A DNA stretch of 9,356 bases from Chloroflexota bacterium (GTDB taxonomy: Bacteria; Chloroflexota; Limnocylindria; P2-11E): assembly GCA_005889445.1 (NCBI GenBank), contig VBGS01000119.1, positions 1,489 to 10,844 of the forward strand, given 5' to 3'. This document shows positions 1 through 6,461 of the stretch, piece by piece. A program made the translations under genes and the position numbers. The stretch's first letter is position 1, and every line of letters starts with the position of its first letter. The notes beneath the pieces were generated by a model that did no database searches, was not told the origin of the DNA, and saw only the letters and a list, made by a program, of their open reading frames with translations.

Positions 1-2
1 TC

Positions 3-449
3 TCGAAGCCCGCCGAGCTCACCGAGGCGGAATGGGTCGAGATGCGCGCGCACCCGACGATCGGCGCGAGCCTCCTCGGGAACGTGCCGATGCTCGACCG
101 GATCCGGCCGGTCGTCCTGGCGCACCACGAGAACTTCGACGGCACGGGGTACCCCCACGGATTGAAAGGGAGCGAGATCCCACTCGCCGCCCAGATCATC
201 TCCGTCGCCGACGCGTACGACGCGATGACGAGCGAGCGGCCGTATCGCGTGGCGCTCCGCTCGAAGCCCGCGCTGCGCGAGCTTCGCGCGAACGCCGGCA
301 CCCAGTTCAACCCGGTGGTCGTCGAGGCGTTCATCCAGGTCGTCATCGAGGAGCGCCGCAGCGCGGCGCGCGGGAAGGTGACGGTCAACCCGCACGAGCA
401 CCGGCACGTCTATCAGCAGGCGCTCGAGGCCGTAAAGGTCGCGAGCTAG
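3..449 (+). CDS. HD-GYP domain c-di-GMP phosphodiesterase, C-terminal part (5' end outside window)
   Basis: The reading frame is open from the window edge and ends at TAG 447-449, giving 148 visible residues. It carries the diagnostic HD-GYP half of the domain: a metal-binding His in RAHPTIGASLL (visible residue 17), then HHENFDGTGYP (residues 41-51) and the downstream ISVADAYDAMTSERPYR segment. Proteins with this signature hydrolyse cyclic di-GMP to pGpG or GMP using a di- or tri-metal centre. The HD dyad and any sensory domain (GAF, PAS or receiver) must lie upstream of base 1. After the domain there is only a short polar tail of about 40 residues. All GYP-side residues look intact, so the enzyme is probably active. 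The next gene starts 18 bases downstream on the same strand and may be co-transcribed. Confidence 0.93.
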   Translation, partial: SKPAELTEAEWVEMRAHPTIGASLLGNVPMLDRIRPVVLAHHENFDGTGYPHGLKGSEIPLAAQIISVADAYDAMTSERPYRVALRSKPALRELRANAGTQFNPVVVEAFIQVVIEERRSAARGKVTVNPHEHRHVYQQALEAVKVAS

Positions 450-453
450 GACC

Positions 454-461
454 AGGGAGGA
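454..461 (+). promoter_or_regulatory. Shine-Dalgarno site of the 51-residue peptide gene
   Basis: AGGGAGGA lies 6-7 bases before the ATG at 468, in the 18-base gap after the HD-GYP stop. It is one of the best ribosome binding sites in the window and is the main reason to believe the short gene that follows. Confidence 0.7.
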
Positions 462-467
462 ACAGCG

Positions 468-623
468 ATGTTTGGAGCACTCACGAGGCTCGCGACGATC
501 GGTCTTCTCGCGATGGCGCTCTTCGCCATGCGCGGCACGGCATGGACGGACGACGGGGACTCGACCCCGACGTCTAGCGAGACGCCGATCACGGTCAGCT
601 GGGAGCTGGGCGGGTTCAGCTAG
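468..623 (+). CDS. 51-residue peptide with an N-terminal hydrophobic helix (hypothetical)
   Basis: A short ATG frame of 51 codons ends at TAG 621-623. Residues about 5-20 (LTRLATIGLLAMALFA) form one hydrophobic stretch after an N-terminal region containing an Arg, as in a signal peptide or membrane anchor. A short acidic, Ser/Thr-rich outer part follows and ends in the polar/aromatic ITVSWELGGFS. I do not recognise a family. Support comes from the strong Shine-Dalgarno at 454-461 and the short gap after the HD-GYP gene, which suggests one transcript and possibly a c-di-GMP-related envelope role (inference). Its stop codon overlaps the stop of the convergent HAD gene: both TAGs come from one CTAG at 620-623. 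It could also be a lipid-free signal-anchored microprotein or, less likely, non-coding. Confidence 0.6.
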   Translation: MFGALTRLATIGLLAMALFAMRGTAWTDDGDSTPTSSETPITVSWELGGFS

Positions 624-1507
624 GTCCCCGCGAACTCGGGCAGGCCGAAGAGCTCCGCTAGCGAGTGGACGACGCGGTCGGGGACCGCGTCGCCGGTCGC
701 GTGTTCGACCGCTCTGCCTTCGGTCAGCCCCGTCGTGATGAGCACGCCGGTCGCTCCCACGCGGTGCGCGGCGACCATGTCGTAGTCGGTCGAGTCCCCG
801 ACGACCACCACGGGCTCCCCCTTGGGCCGTCCGGCCCGGCGGATCGCTTCCTCGAAGAGAAAGGGCTCGGGCTTGCCGATGCAGATCGCCCTCGCGCCGG
901 TCGCGACCTCGATCGCCGCGACGATCGTTCCCGCTCCGGGCAGGAGCCGCCCCTCGACCGGATAGGCCCGGTCGCGGTTCGAGCAGACGAAATGCGCGCC
1001 GGCGAGGATCGACCGCTGCGCCTCCGCCAGCTTGGCGTACGTGAGATGGAGATCCAGGCCGACGACCACCGTGTCCGGCGGCGGTGGGAGCTTGAGCGAG
1101 ACGAGGTAGCGCCGCATCGCGCCGGGGTCGACGCCGTCGGCCGCGGCCTCGGGTGGCGGAGCGATGCCCGGCAGATCGTGCGCGTCGCGCACGGGGATGC
1201 CGACCCCGCGGATCTCCGCCCGCAGCCCATCGGCCCCGACCACGAACACATCTTTGGCTCTGGAATCGCGCCGCTCGAGGTAGTGCGCGGTCGCGTATGC
1301 GCTGGTGACGATGTGCTCGCGGTCGCCCCCGAGGCCCAGCTGCTCGAGCTGACGGACGTAGTCATCACGCGTCGCGGTCGAGTTGTTCGTCGCGAAGAAG
1401 ATCTCCCACCCCGCACGGCGCAGTCGCTCGAGCGCCTCGCGTGCGTACGGCATGACGTTCGCGCCGCGGTACAGCACGCCGTCCATGTCGAAGATCGCGA
1501 TCGGCAC
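620..1507 (-). CDS. HAD-IIA family phosphatase (NagD / phosphoglycolate-phosphatase-like)
   Basis: This 295-residue protein has all four HAD motifs. Motif I is FDMDGVLYRG (nucleophile D7, acid/base D9), motif II is ATNNST (T40), motif III is the Lys in GKPEP (K212), and motif IV is GDSTDYDM (D238, D243). The cap region has the HAD-IIA hallmarks VVVGLDLHLTYAKLAEA and SNRDRAYPVEGRLLPGAG. The family dephosphorylates small phosphate esters such as phosphoglycolate, p-nitrophenyl phosphate, nucleotides or glycerol phosphate in the cytoplasm. Motif IV is slightly unusual: Tyr sits where HAD-IIA proteins usually have Thr before the last Asp. The start is GTG at 1507, because an in-frame stop (TAG) lies only three codons upstream. 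There is no good Shine-Dalgarno, which fits translational coupling to the 2H gene ending 21 bases before. It is the last gene of the minus-strand run. The exact substrate cannot be told from sequence. Confidence 0.92.
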   Translation of the reverse strand: MPIAIFDMDGVLYRGANVMPYAREALERLRRAGWEIFFATNNSTATRDDYVRQLEQLGLGGDREHIVTSAYATAHYLERRDSRAKDVFVVGADGLRAEIRGVGIPVRDAHDLPGIAPPPEAAADGVDPGAMRRYLVSLKLPPPPDTVVVGLDLHLTYAKLAEAQRSILAGAHFVCSNRDRAYPVEGRLLPGAGTIVAAIEVATGARAICIGKPEPFLFEEAIRRAGRPKGEPVVVVGDSTDYDMVAAHRVGATGVLITTGLTEGRAVEHATGDAVPDRVVHSLAELFGLPEFAGT

Positions 1508-1528
1508 CTCGCGAGGCTACCCGACGCG

Positions 1529-2080
1529 CTACGGCATCGGCGCTGAGTCAAGGATCTCGTAGGCCGCCGGCCCCCGAATACGCGAGACGAGCACACGGTC
1601 GCCGACGAAGAGATCGATCGGAAGACCAAAGGCGTCGGCATCCGCGAGGGCGAACGGGCCGACACGCTGCAGCGCGCTGATGCTGGGCGAGCGATCCTCT
1701 CGATGCAGCGACGGTAGACCGAGGCTCCGCATCGCGGAGCGCAGCGCCGCGGAGCTCTCGGCGAGGACTCGGTCGGGGACGACGTCGAGCTTCACGATCC
1801 GCGGCCCGCGATCCCGCGAGTCGATCAAGAAGATGCGGCTGACGCGCACCGGTGCCGACCGAAGGTTTGGCATCGCGAGGCGGATCGCGCGAACGAGTGC
1901 CGCGGCGTCCGCGGTGGCGACCCTGTCGATCGTCACGTGAAGCGGATCGACCACTTCGCCGCCGAATGCGGCGCGCATGCCCTCCAGAAGCCTCGCGGCC
2001 CGCGCGGAGAGCGGCTGCGACGGTGCGATCAGCACGCAGATATCTCCAACGGCCGCGCGACGCGCGGGGGCGTCTTCCAC
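1529..2080 (-). CDS. 2H phosphoesterase superfamily protein (2'-5' RNA ligase-like), second catalytic motif altered
   Basis: The protein has 183 residues, the usual size for bacterial 2'-5' RNA ligase/cyclic phosphodiesterase (LigT/ThpR-like) proteins. The first HxT motif is present as DPLHVTIDRV (H48, T50). A middle strand follows (VRVSRIFLIDSRDRGPRIVKLDV). The position expected for the second HxT/S motif reads SPSISALQRV, so Ser133 replaces the His while S135 is kept. Active family members use both histidines to cleave or form 2',5' or cyclic phosphate bonds, so this copy may be inactive, changed in chemistry, or a binding protein. The start is taken as GTG at 2080, eight bases after the LLM stop. 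There is no clear Shine-Dalgarno, and a later GTG within CVLIAP is possible. The family call rests on fold-level pattern and one motif. Confidence 0.68.
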   Translation of the reverse strand: MEDAPARRAAVGDICVLIAPSQPLSARAARLLEGMRAAFGGEVVDPLHVTIDRVATADAAALVRAIRLAMPNLRSAPVRVSRIFLIDSRDRGPRIVKLDVVPDRVLAESSAALRSAMRSLGLPSLHREDRSPSISALQRVGPFALADADAFGLPIDLFVGDRVLVSRIRGPAAYEILDSAPMP

Positions 2081-2088
2081 TGACGGGG

Positions 2089-3021
2089 TCAGGTTCCCGC
2101 GAGTCGGGCCACGACGGGTGCAAACTCGTCGATGGACCGATCAAAGATGGTCACGTTCGCGAGGCCCCAGCGCTCTCGCCGCTCGCGCAGGGTCTCGACG
2201 ATCTGGTCGATCGGACCGAGCAGCAGGAACGGGCTCTCGAGGGCAGCATCGGCGGTGACCGAGGCGAATCGAGTCACGACCTGTTCCGCCGCCTTGCGCG
2301 GCGTGTCCGCAATGACGACATGCTGCACGAGGATGTTGAGCGCCGGTGGGACGGATCGGCCCTTCGCCGCAGCGCGGATCCAGCCGATCCGCTCGCTGAG
2401 GCCCAGAGATCCGAATCCACTGAGGACGGGAGCGCGACCGCGCGAGCGAAATGTCGCGCCGGTGAGGCTGACGATGTCGGCCTCGCGCGCGGCCAGCGCG
2501 AGCAGCTCGTGGCCGTTCCCGCCGATGAGGATTGGCGGCCGTGGAGACTGCACGGGCCGTGGGTGCAGTTGATGGCCCGCGACGTGGTAATGAGCACCGT
2601 GGAAGGTGACAGCCTCGCCGGACAGCAGGCCTTTGAGGATGTCTACGGTCTCCGCCAGACGCGCCACGCGGGTCGCGCCACGATCGAATCGAAGACCAGC
2701 GCTGCGATATTCGCTGTCCGCATATCCGGCGCCGAGTCCGAGGTCAACGCGTCCGTCGGTCAGTAGATCGAGGGTCGCGATCTCATGAGCGACGACCACG
2801 GGGTGACGAAGATCGTTGTTGAGGACATACGGCCCGACCCGCAGCCTCGTTGCTGCCTGAGCCGCCGTGGCCAGCGCGGCGAACGGCGACAGCGTGTCCG
2901 CGAGATGGTCTGGCATGAAGAGCGTTGTGTAGCCGGAGCCTTCGATTCGCCGCGCCCGCTCACTCCATTCGTGCTGGGAGCTTGCGGCCCACGAGTTGAC
3001 GGAGAAGCGGAAGGGCATCAC
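2089..3021 (-). CDS. F420-dependent LLM-class oxidoreductase (MSMEG_2516-like subfamily)
   Basis: The protein of about 310 residues is a luciferase-like (TIM-barrel) flavin/F420 oxidoreductase. Typical segments in order are PFRFSVNSW at the N-terminus, YTTLFMPDHLADTLSPFAAL, ATRLRVGPYVLNNDLRHPVV, the hallmark TLDLLTDGRVDLGLGAGY, then EYRSAGLRFD and RPPILIGGNG. These resemble the probable F420-dependent oxidoreductases typified by mycobacterial MSMEG_2516 (TIGR03621). Such enzymes usually transfer hydride between reduced coenzyme F420 and an organic substrate in the cytoplasm; the substrate here is unknown. GTG at 3021 is followed directly by ATG at 3018 and either may initiate. The stop codon of the upstream 80-residue gene is in the same frame, 12 bases before the GTG. 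F420 rather than FMN use is inferred from subfamily resemblance. Confidence 0.9.
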   Translation of the reverse strand: MMPFRFSVNSWAASSQHEWSERARRIEGSGYTTLFMPDHLADTLSPFAALATAAQAATRLRVGPYVLNNDLRHPVVVAHEIATLDLLTDGRVDLGLGAGYADSEYRSAGLRFDRGATRVARLAETVDILKGLLSGEAVTFHGAHYHVAGHQLHPRPVQSPRPPILIGGNGHELLALAAREADIVSLTGATFRSRGRAPVLSGFGSLGLSERIGWIRAAAKGRSVPPALNILVQHVVIADTPRKAAEQVVTRFASVTADAALESPFLLLGPIDQIVETLRERRERWGLANVTIFDRSIDEFAPVVARLAGT

Positions 3022-3033
3022 GCGCGGCGCCGA

Positions 3034-3276
3034 TCAGGTCCGCGGACGCCCCTGCGTGTCGATCGCGCTACGCGCACCGGGAGGCGTGCCGCGTTTCACC
3101 TTGTCGCCTCCACCACGCCGGTACGTGCGCCACGCCCGACCCGCCAGCGTGTCGTCGTGATGACGCGCCACGTACGAGTCGATCCGCGCGAGCAGGAGCG
3201 CGACGAGCGCGGCGAGGATGGCTCGCCAGAGTGCGAAGAAGATCAGCCGGACGCAGCCCACCAGGCAGCAGCCCAC
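3034..3276 (-). CDS. 80-residue single-pass membrane protein (hypothetical)
   Basis: A short frame between the LarA and LLM genes starts at GTG 3276, three bases after the LarA-like stop, and ends at TGA 12 bases before the LLM start. The N-terminal part is Cys-rich and hydrophobic (C3, C4, C8). A membrane helix follows at about residues 10-30 (LIFFALWRAILAALVALLLA), then a basic, Gly/Arg/Pro-rich cytoplasmic tail (for example RTYRRGGGDKVKRG). The positive tail predicts N-out or C-in topology. I do not recognise the family. It is believed because it exactly fills the gap in the operon and because its composition is clearly that of a membrane protein. A second GTG at codon 6 (3261) could be the true start. 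No Shine-Dalgarno is visible, so translation is probably coupled to LarA termination. Confidence 0.62.
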   Translation of the reverse strand: MGCCLVGCVRLIFFALWRAILAALVALLLARIDSYVARHHDDTLAGRAWRTYRRGGGDKVKRGTPPGARSAIDTQGRPRT

Positions 3277-3279
3277 CGG

Positions 3280-4617
3280 CTAGGCTCGGACGCCCGAGCG
3301 AACGATCGGCAGAGTGTGCAATGCGCGAGGGACGAGCAAGACCGATGCCCTCTCCGGTCTGCCGATGTGCTCGTACGCGAGGTCGAGCCCTTCCTCGACG
3401 TCGACCGCGGCGCGGAGCTTCGCGAGCCGCACGACTTCAGGTGACTCGGACGCGGCGACGATGATCTGGCACCACTGGAGCGTGAGCGCGACCATGACCG
3501 CACGCTGCTCGCCACCCGCGAAGTGACGTCGCGCTTCGTCCACGACCACGGACGGCGAGGCCGCACGCTCCAGCGCCGCGAGAAAGCGCTGCTCCCCCGC
3601 CCCTTCGCCGGCGCCCTCTTCGAGCTGCGCGGGAATGATGATCGCGCCGCCTTCGCGCACGACCGGTGTCGGCGCGAAGCGCAGGTACGTCGCCGCGCGC
3701 GATGCCTGGTAGAGGTTGACGTCCTTGGGATGGCCGACGCCCGCGATGACGATGTCGTACTGCTTCTGAATATCGCGCGTGTACAGACGCTCGCCGATCG
3801 CGACGAGGTCACGGAGGACTCGGTCGGGTTCGCCGGCGACGACGGCGACGACGCGTTCGCGATCGTCGGTCACCACGTTGATGCAGAAGCGAAGGCCAGC
3901 GCGACGCGCGATCTCGGTGACGGTCTCGTGGAACGGATTCCCGTCGATCTTCGCGAGCCGGACGCCGGGATCCTCGAGGAAACGCATCCCGTGCGTTGCC
4001 GTGATCACCGGTTCGCCGCAGCAGCCGATCGCGACGGTCTTTCGGCCCCCCGACCAGCCCGCGTACTGATGCGGCTCGACGATCCCCGTGGCGACGACCA
4101 CATCCGCCTCTTTGACGAGCTTCTGGGTGAGGCCCGGCACACCGTACGGCGGTATCGAGCCGAGGTCCGCCCACTTGGTGGAGTCACGTCCATCCGAATC
4201 GACGACCCGCACTCGCTCAACCGCACCGCCGAGCTTCGCGCGCTTCTCCTCGTCGGTCGTGGCGCGGTGCAGGCCGACCCCGACGATCACCGTGATCCGC
4301 GCGTCCGGAATCCCGCCACGATTCAGCTCGTCGAGAAGCGGAGGCACGAGCGCCGCGTCCGGCGAGGCGCGCGTGAGATCCGTGACGGCGATGACGGCGG
4401 TGACATCGGCGCGCGCCGCGACGGCCTCGCGTGCGAGCTCGGAAAGACGCGGGGAGCCGACCGGTGCCGCGAGCGCCGCGCGAGCCGTGCCTTCGACGTC
4501 ATCGACTGGCGTCGCCGTGCCCGACTCGACGATGTCGACGTCGAACCAGGGCTGGACCATGAACTCGAGCGCCGCCTGTCCGTATGGAACCGAGAGGTAG
4601 CGCGGCGTTTGGGGCAC
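3280..4617 (-). CDS. larA: LarA-family (DUF2088) nickel-pincer racemase/epimerase homologue
   Basis: The 445-residue protein spans the full LarA length. LarA of Lactobacillus plantarum interconverts D- and L-lactate using a Ni pincer-nucleotide cofactor bound to a lysine; homologues racemise or epimerise other 2-hydroxyacids. Most of the LarA active-site residues I can place line up at a near-constant offset: VTDLTR (D80 and R83, as D72/R75), the His in GLHRATTDEE (H117, as H108), EPHQYAGWSGGRK (H183 and the cofactor lysine K193, as H174/K184), THGMRF (H209, as H200) and NLYQASR (Q304, as Q295). The next conserved position, K298 in LarA, is Arg here (R307). The start is GTG 4617; an in-frame TAG lies four codons upstream and no Shine-Dalgarno is seen. 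The GTG sits inside a perfect 9-bp inverted repeat. No LarB, LarC or LarE cofactor genes are in the window. Family membership is firm; the substrate need not be lactate. Confidence 0.93.
   Translation of the reverse strand: MPQTPRYLSVPYGQAALEFMVQPWFDVDIVESGTATPVDDVEGTARAALAAPVGSPRLSELAREAVAARADVTAVIAVTDLTRASPDAALVPPLLDELNRGGIPDARITVIVGVGLHRATTDEEKRAKLGGAVERVRVVDSDGRDSTKWADLGSIPPYGVPGLTQKLVKEADVVVATGIVEPHQYAGWSGGRKTVAIGCCGEPVITATHGMRFLEDPGVRLAKIDGNPFHETVTEIARRAGLRFCINVVTDDRERVVAVVAGEPDRVLRDLVAIGERLYTRDIQKQYDIVIAGVGHPKDVNLYQASRAATYLRFAPTPVVREGGAIIIPAQLEEGAGEGAGEQRFLAALERAASPSVVVDEARRHFAGGEQRAVMVALTLQWCQIIVAASESPEVVRLAKLRAAVDVEEGLDLAYEHIGRPERASVLLVPRALHTLPIVRSGVRA
3284..3299 (-). repeat. Short hairpin at the LarA/small-protein junction
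   Basis: GCTCGG (3284-3289) and CCGAGC (3294-3299) with a 4-base loop form a possible 6-bp hairpin just before the LarA-like stop and the next GTG. It may aid translational coupling. In DNA this GC-rich such a short repeat can arise by chance. Confidence 0.35.
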
Positions 4618-4635
4618 GGCTAGAGCCTAGCCGTG
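4615..4635 (-). promoter_or_regulatory. Perfect 9-bp inverted repeat covering the LarA-like start codon
   Basis: Arms CACGGCTAG (4615-4623) and CTAGCCGTG (4627-4635) flank a 3-base centre. On the minus strand the last three bases of the repeat are the GTG start of the LarA homologue. In RNA this would form a 9-bp hairpin with a triloop that buries the start codon. In DNA it could be a dimeric repressor operator. There is no U-tract, so it is not a standard terminator. Confidence 0.55.
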
Positions 4636-4640
4636 GGCGC

Positions 4641-4829
4641 TCAGATCAGTCCGAGCAGTCGCAGGATGATCAGGATGACCGCCAGGACCAGCAGGATGTG
4701 CAGCAAGTTCCCGCCGCCCCATGTGGTCGTGCTCACCGCCGGACCGGTCGCGTAGAACCGTCCGCGGCCGAAGTAGCCGAGGAGCCAGACAATGACGAGC
4801 ACGATGATGAGCAGCTCGATGATCCCCAT
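4641..4829 (-). CDS. 62-residue two-helix membrane protein (DUF5670 / lmo0937-like)
   Basis: The ATG at 4829 gives 62 residues with two hydrophobic helices. Residues about 2-19 (GIIELLIIVLVIVWLLGY) and about 42-60 (NLLHILLVLAVILIILRL) are joined by a Gly/Arg/Thr loop. The pattern of short helix, WLLG, Gly-rich loop, then HILLV...I.L.LRL resembles DUF5670 (lmo0937 family), whose members are usually about 50 residues, of unknown function and often stress-associated. The start is set by a textbook AAGGAGG (4837-4843) seven bases upstream; a longer frame from GTG 4904 lacks such a site. It is the first gene of the minus-strand run, 23 bases ahead of the LarA homologue. Its ATG abuts the ligase ATG head to head, so its Shine-Dalgarno lies inside the ligase coding sequence. 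Confidence 0.8.
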   Translation of the reverse strand: MGIIELLIIVLVIVWLLGYFGRGRFYATGPAVSTTTWGGGNLLHILLVLAVILIILRLLGLI

Positions 4830-6461
4830 ATGAGCGCCTCCTTCGCGGACTGGGTAAGCACGGCGGATGCCGTGCGGGCGACCGCCAGGAAGCTCGAAAA
4901 ACACGCGATCCTGGCGCGCTATCTCGGGGCGCTCGAGGATCCCGATCTCGTCATCGCGGCCCGATTGCTCGCGGGCGCGCCGTTCCCGCGGCGCGACGAA
5001 CGCATCCTGTCGATCGGTTGGAGCGCGCTCTCCGACGTGCTGCTCGAGCGCTCCGGTACGACCGGCCAGGGCATGGCCGAGTCATACCAGCGGCACGCCG
5101 ATCTTGGCGACGTCGCAGCCGAGCTCATCGGTGAGAGCCCACCGCGGGGCGATCGCCTCACGCTTGCGGATGTGTCGGAGACGTTCGGCGCGATCGCCGC
5201 GGCGCGCGGCGTCGGGCCGAAACGCGATCTGCTCCGGGCACTCCTGGCGCGGGCAGACGCCGGGGAGACCCGCTACATCGTGAAGGTCGTGTCCGGCGAG
5301 ACCCGGATCGGGCTGCGCGAGGGTCTCCTGGAGGAGGCGATCGCGCGCGCGTTCGGGCGCGACCGCAACGGGGTCGGTCGCGCCAACATGCTCACCGGCG
5401 ACATCGGGGAGACAGCGCTTCGCGCGCGCCACGACACGCTCGCCGAGCCGACCCTCGCGCACTTCGCGCCGATCGGCGTGATGCTCGCGACGCCCGTGCT
5501 GCAGCTCGACGAAGTCGGGAAGCGATTCGCGCCGCCGTACATCGTGGAGGACAAGTACGACGGGATCCGCGCGCAGGTCCACAAGGCCGGCGAACGGGTC
5601 GAGCTCTACTCGCGGACGATGGATCGGATCACCGGACGCTACCCCGAGCTCGTGGCGCCGCTCCTCGCCGTCCCCGGAAGCTTCGTCATCGACGGCGAGG
5701 TGCTCGCCTTCTCCGAGGGCCGCGCCGTGCCATTCACCGATTTCCAAACTCGTCTCGGTCGCAAGGTCGTCGCCGAGGAGGTGCGCACGCGTATGCCCGC
5801 GAGCCTCGTCGCCTTCGACCTGCTGGAGCGTGATGGTCGCGCGCTCCTCGAGCTTCCCCTGTCGGAGCGGTCGGCGCTCCTGCGCGACTTGCCGCTCCAG
5901 GCGCCGATCCTGGTGCCCGAGCAGCGCACGGTTGACGAGTCGGGCGACGACCTGATCCGAACTCTCGAGCAGGAATTCGCGTCCGCACGGGCGCGCGGCA
6001 ACGAGGGTCTGATGGTGAAAGATCCTCGCTCACCGTATCGACCGGGTCGGCGCGGGATGGAGTGGCTCAAGGTCAAGCGCCCGCTGCGGACGCTCGACGT
6101 GGTCGTCACCGGCGTCGAGTGGGGACACGGCAAGCGGCGCGGTGTGCTCTCCGATTACACCTTCGCGGTCCGCGATGGCGACCGGCTGCGCAACATCGGG
6201 AAGGCGTACTCGGGCCTCACGGACAAAGAGATCGCCGAGATGACCGAGTACTTCCTCGCGCACACTGTCCGCGACCACGGGCGGTTCCGACTCGTCGAAC
6301 CGGACACGGTCATCGAGGTCGCGTTCGATCAGATCCAACCGAGCGATCGGCATGAGTCGGGATACGCGCTGCGCTTTCCTCGGATCGTGCGCCTGCGTCC
6401 CGACAAACCGGTCCGCGAGATCGACACGCTCGACGAAGTCCGCCGCATCGCAGGGCGATGA
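4830..6461 (+). CDS. lig: ATP-dependent DNA ligase (archaeal/actinobacterial LigB type)
   Basis: The 543-residue protein has the three-domain layout of ATP-dependent replicative-type ligases. An N-terminal DNA-binding domain (about 1-205, with SETFGAIAAARG, the KRDLLRALL helix and YIVKVVSGETRIGL) precedes the adenylation domain. Motif I is EDKYDGIR (AMP-accepting K242), motif III is VIDGEVLAF (about 286-294), motif IV is EGLMVKD (about 392-398) and motif V is WLKVKR (412-417). The C-terminal OB fold (about 420-543) has VVTGVEWGHGKRRG and motif VI RFPRIVRLRPDK. It seals nicked DNA using ATP, and in bacteria is generally a second ligase beside NAD-dependent LigA. The ATG at 4830 is chosen because MSASFADWVSTADAVRATARKLEK matches the usual family N-terminus. 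An upstream extension would be antisense to the DUF5670-like gene. No Shine-Dalgarno is seen, so initiation may be leaderless or weak. Confidence 0.95.
   Translation: MSASFADWVSTADAVRATARKLEKHAILARYLGALEDPDLVIAARLLAGAPFPRRDERILSIGWSALSDVLLERSGTTGQGMAESYQRHADLGDVAAELIGESPPRGDRLTLADVSETFGAIAAARGVGPKRDLLRALLARADAGETRYIVKVVSGETRIGLREGLLEEAIARAFGRDRNGVGRANMLTGDIGETALRARHDTLAEPTLAHFAPIGVMLATPVLQLDEVGKRFAPPYIVEDKYDGIRAQVHKAGERVELYSRTMDRITGRYPELVAPLLAVPGSFVIDGEVLAFSEGRAVPFTDFQTRLGRKVVAEEVRTRMPASLVAFDLLERDGRALLELPLSERSALLRDLPLQAPILVPEQRTVDESGDDLIRTLEQEFASARARGNEGLMVKDPRSPYRPGRRGMEWLKVKRPLRTLDVVVTGVEWGHGKRRGVLSDYTFAVRDGDRLRNIGKAYSGLTDKEIAEMTEYFLAHTVRDHGRFRLVEPDTVIEVAFDQIQPSDRHESGYALRFPRIVRLRPDKPVREIDTLDEVRRIAGR
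4837..4843 (-). promoter_or_regulatory. Shine-Dalgarno site of the DUF5670-like gene, inside ligase codons 3-5
   Basis: AAGGAGG on the minus strand is seven bases before the ATG at 4829. It decides the start of the 62-residue protein. On the plus strand the same bases encode the start of the ligase (Ala-Ser-Phe region). Confidence 0.75.

Noticed and set aside
665..1546. Long plus-strand open frame antisense to the HAD gene
   Set aside because: It is the GC-rich shadow of a gene with all four HAD motifs; its translation is Arg/Asp-rich with no domain pattern.
3523..4623. Long plus-strand open frame opposite the LarA homologue
   Set aside because: It mirrors the LarA frame, has a biased charged composition and no recognisable motif.
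4584..4829. 82-residue N-terminal extension of the DNA ligase
   Set aside because: It is antisense to the DUF5670-like gene, low-complexity (Gln/Asp-rich) and absent from the ligase family; ATG 4830 gives the normal N-terminus.
4830..4904. 25-residue N-terminal extension of the DUF5670-like protein from GTG 4904
   Set aside because: The internal ATG has a near-perfect Shine-Dalgarno and starts directly at the first helix; the extension is polar and antisense to the ligase.
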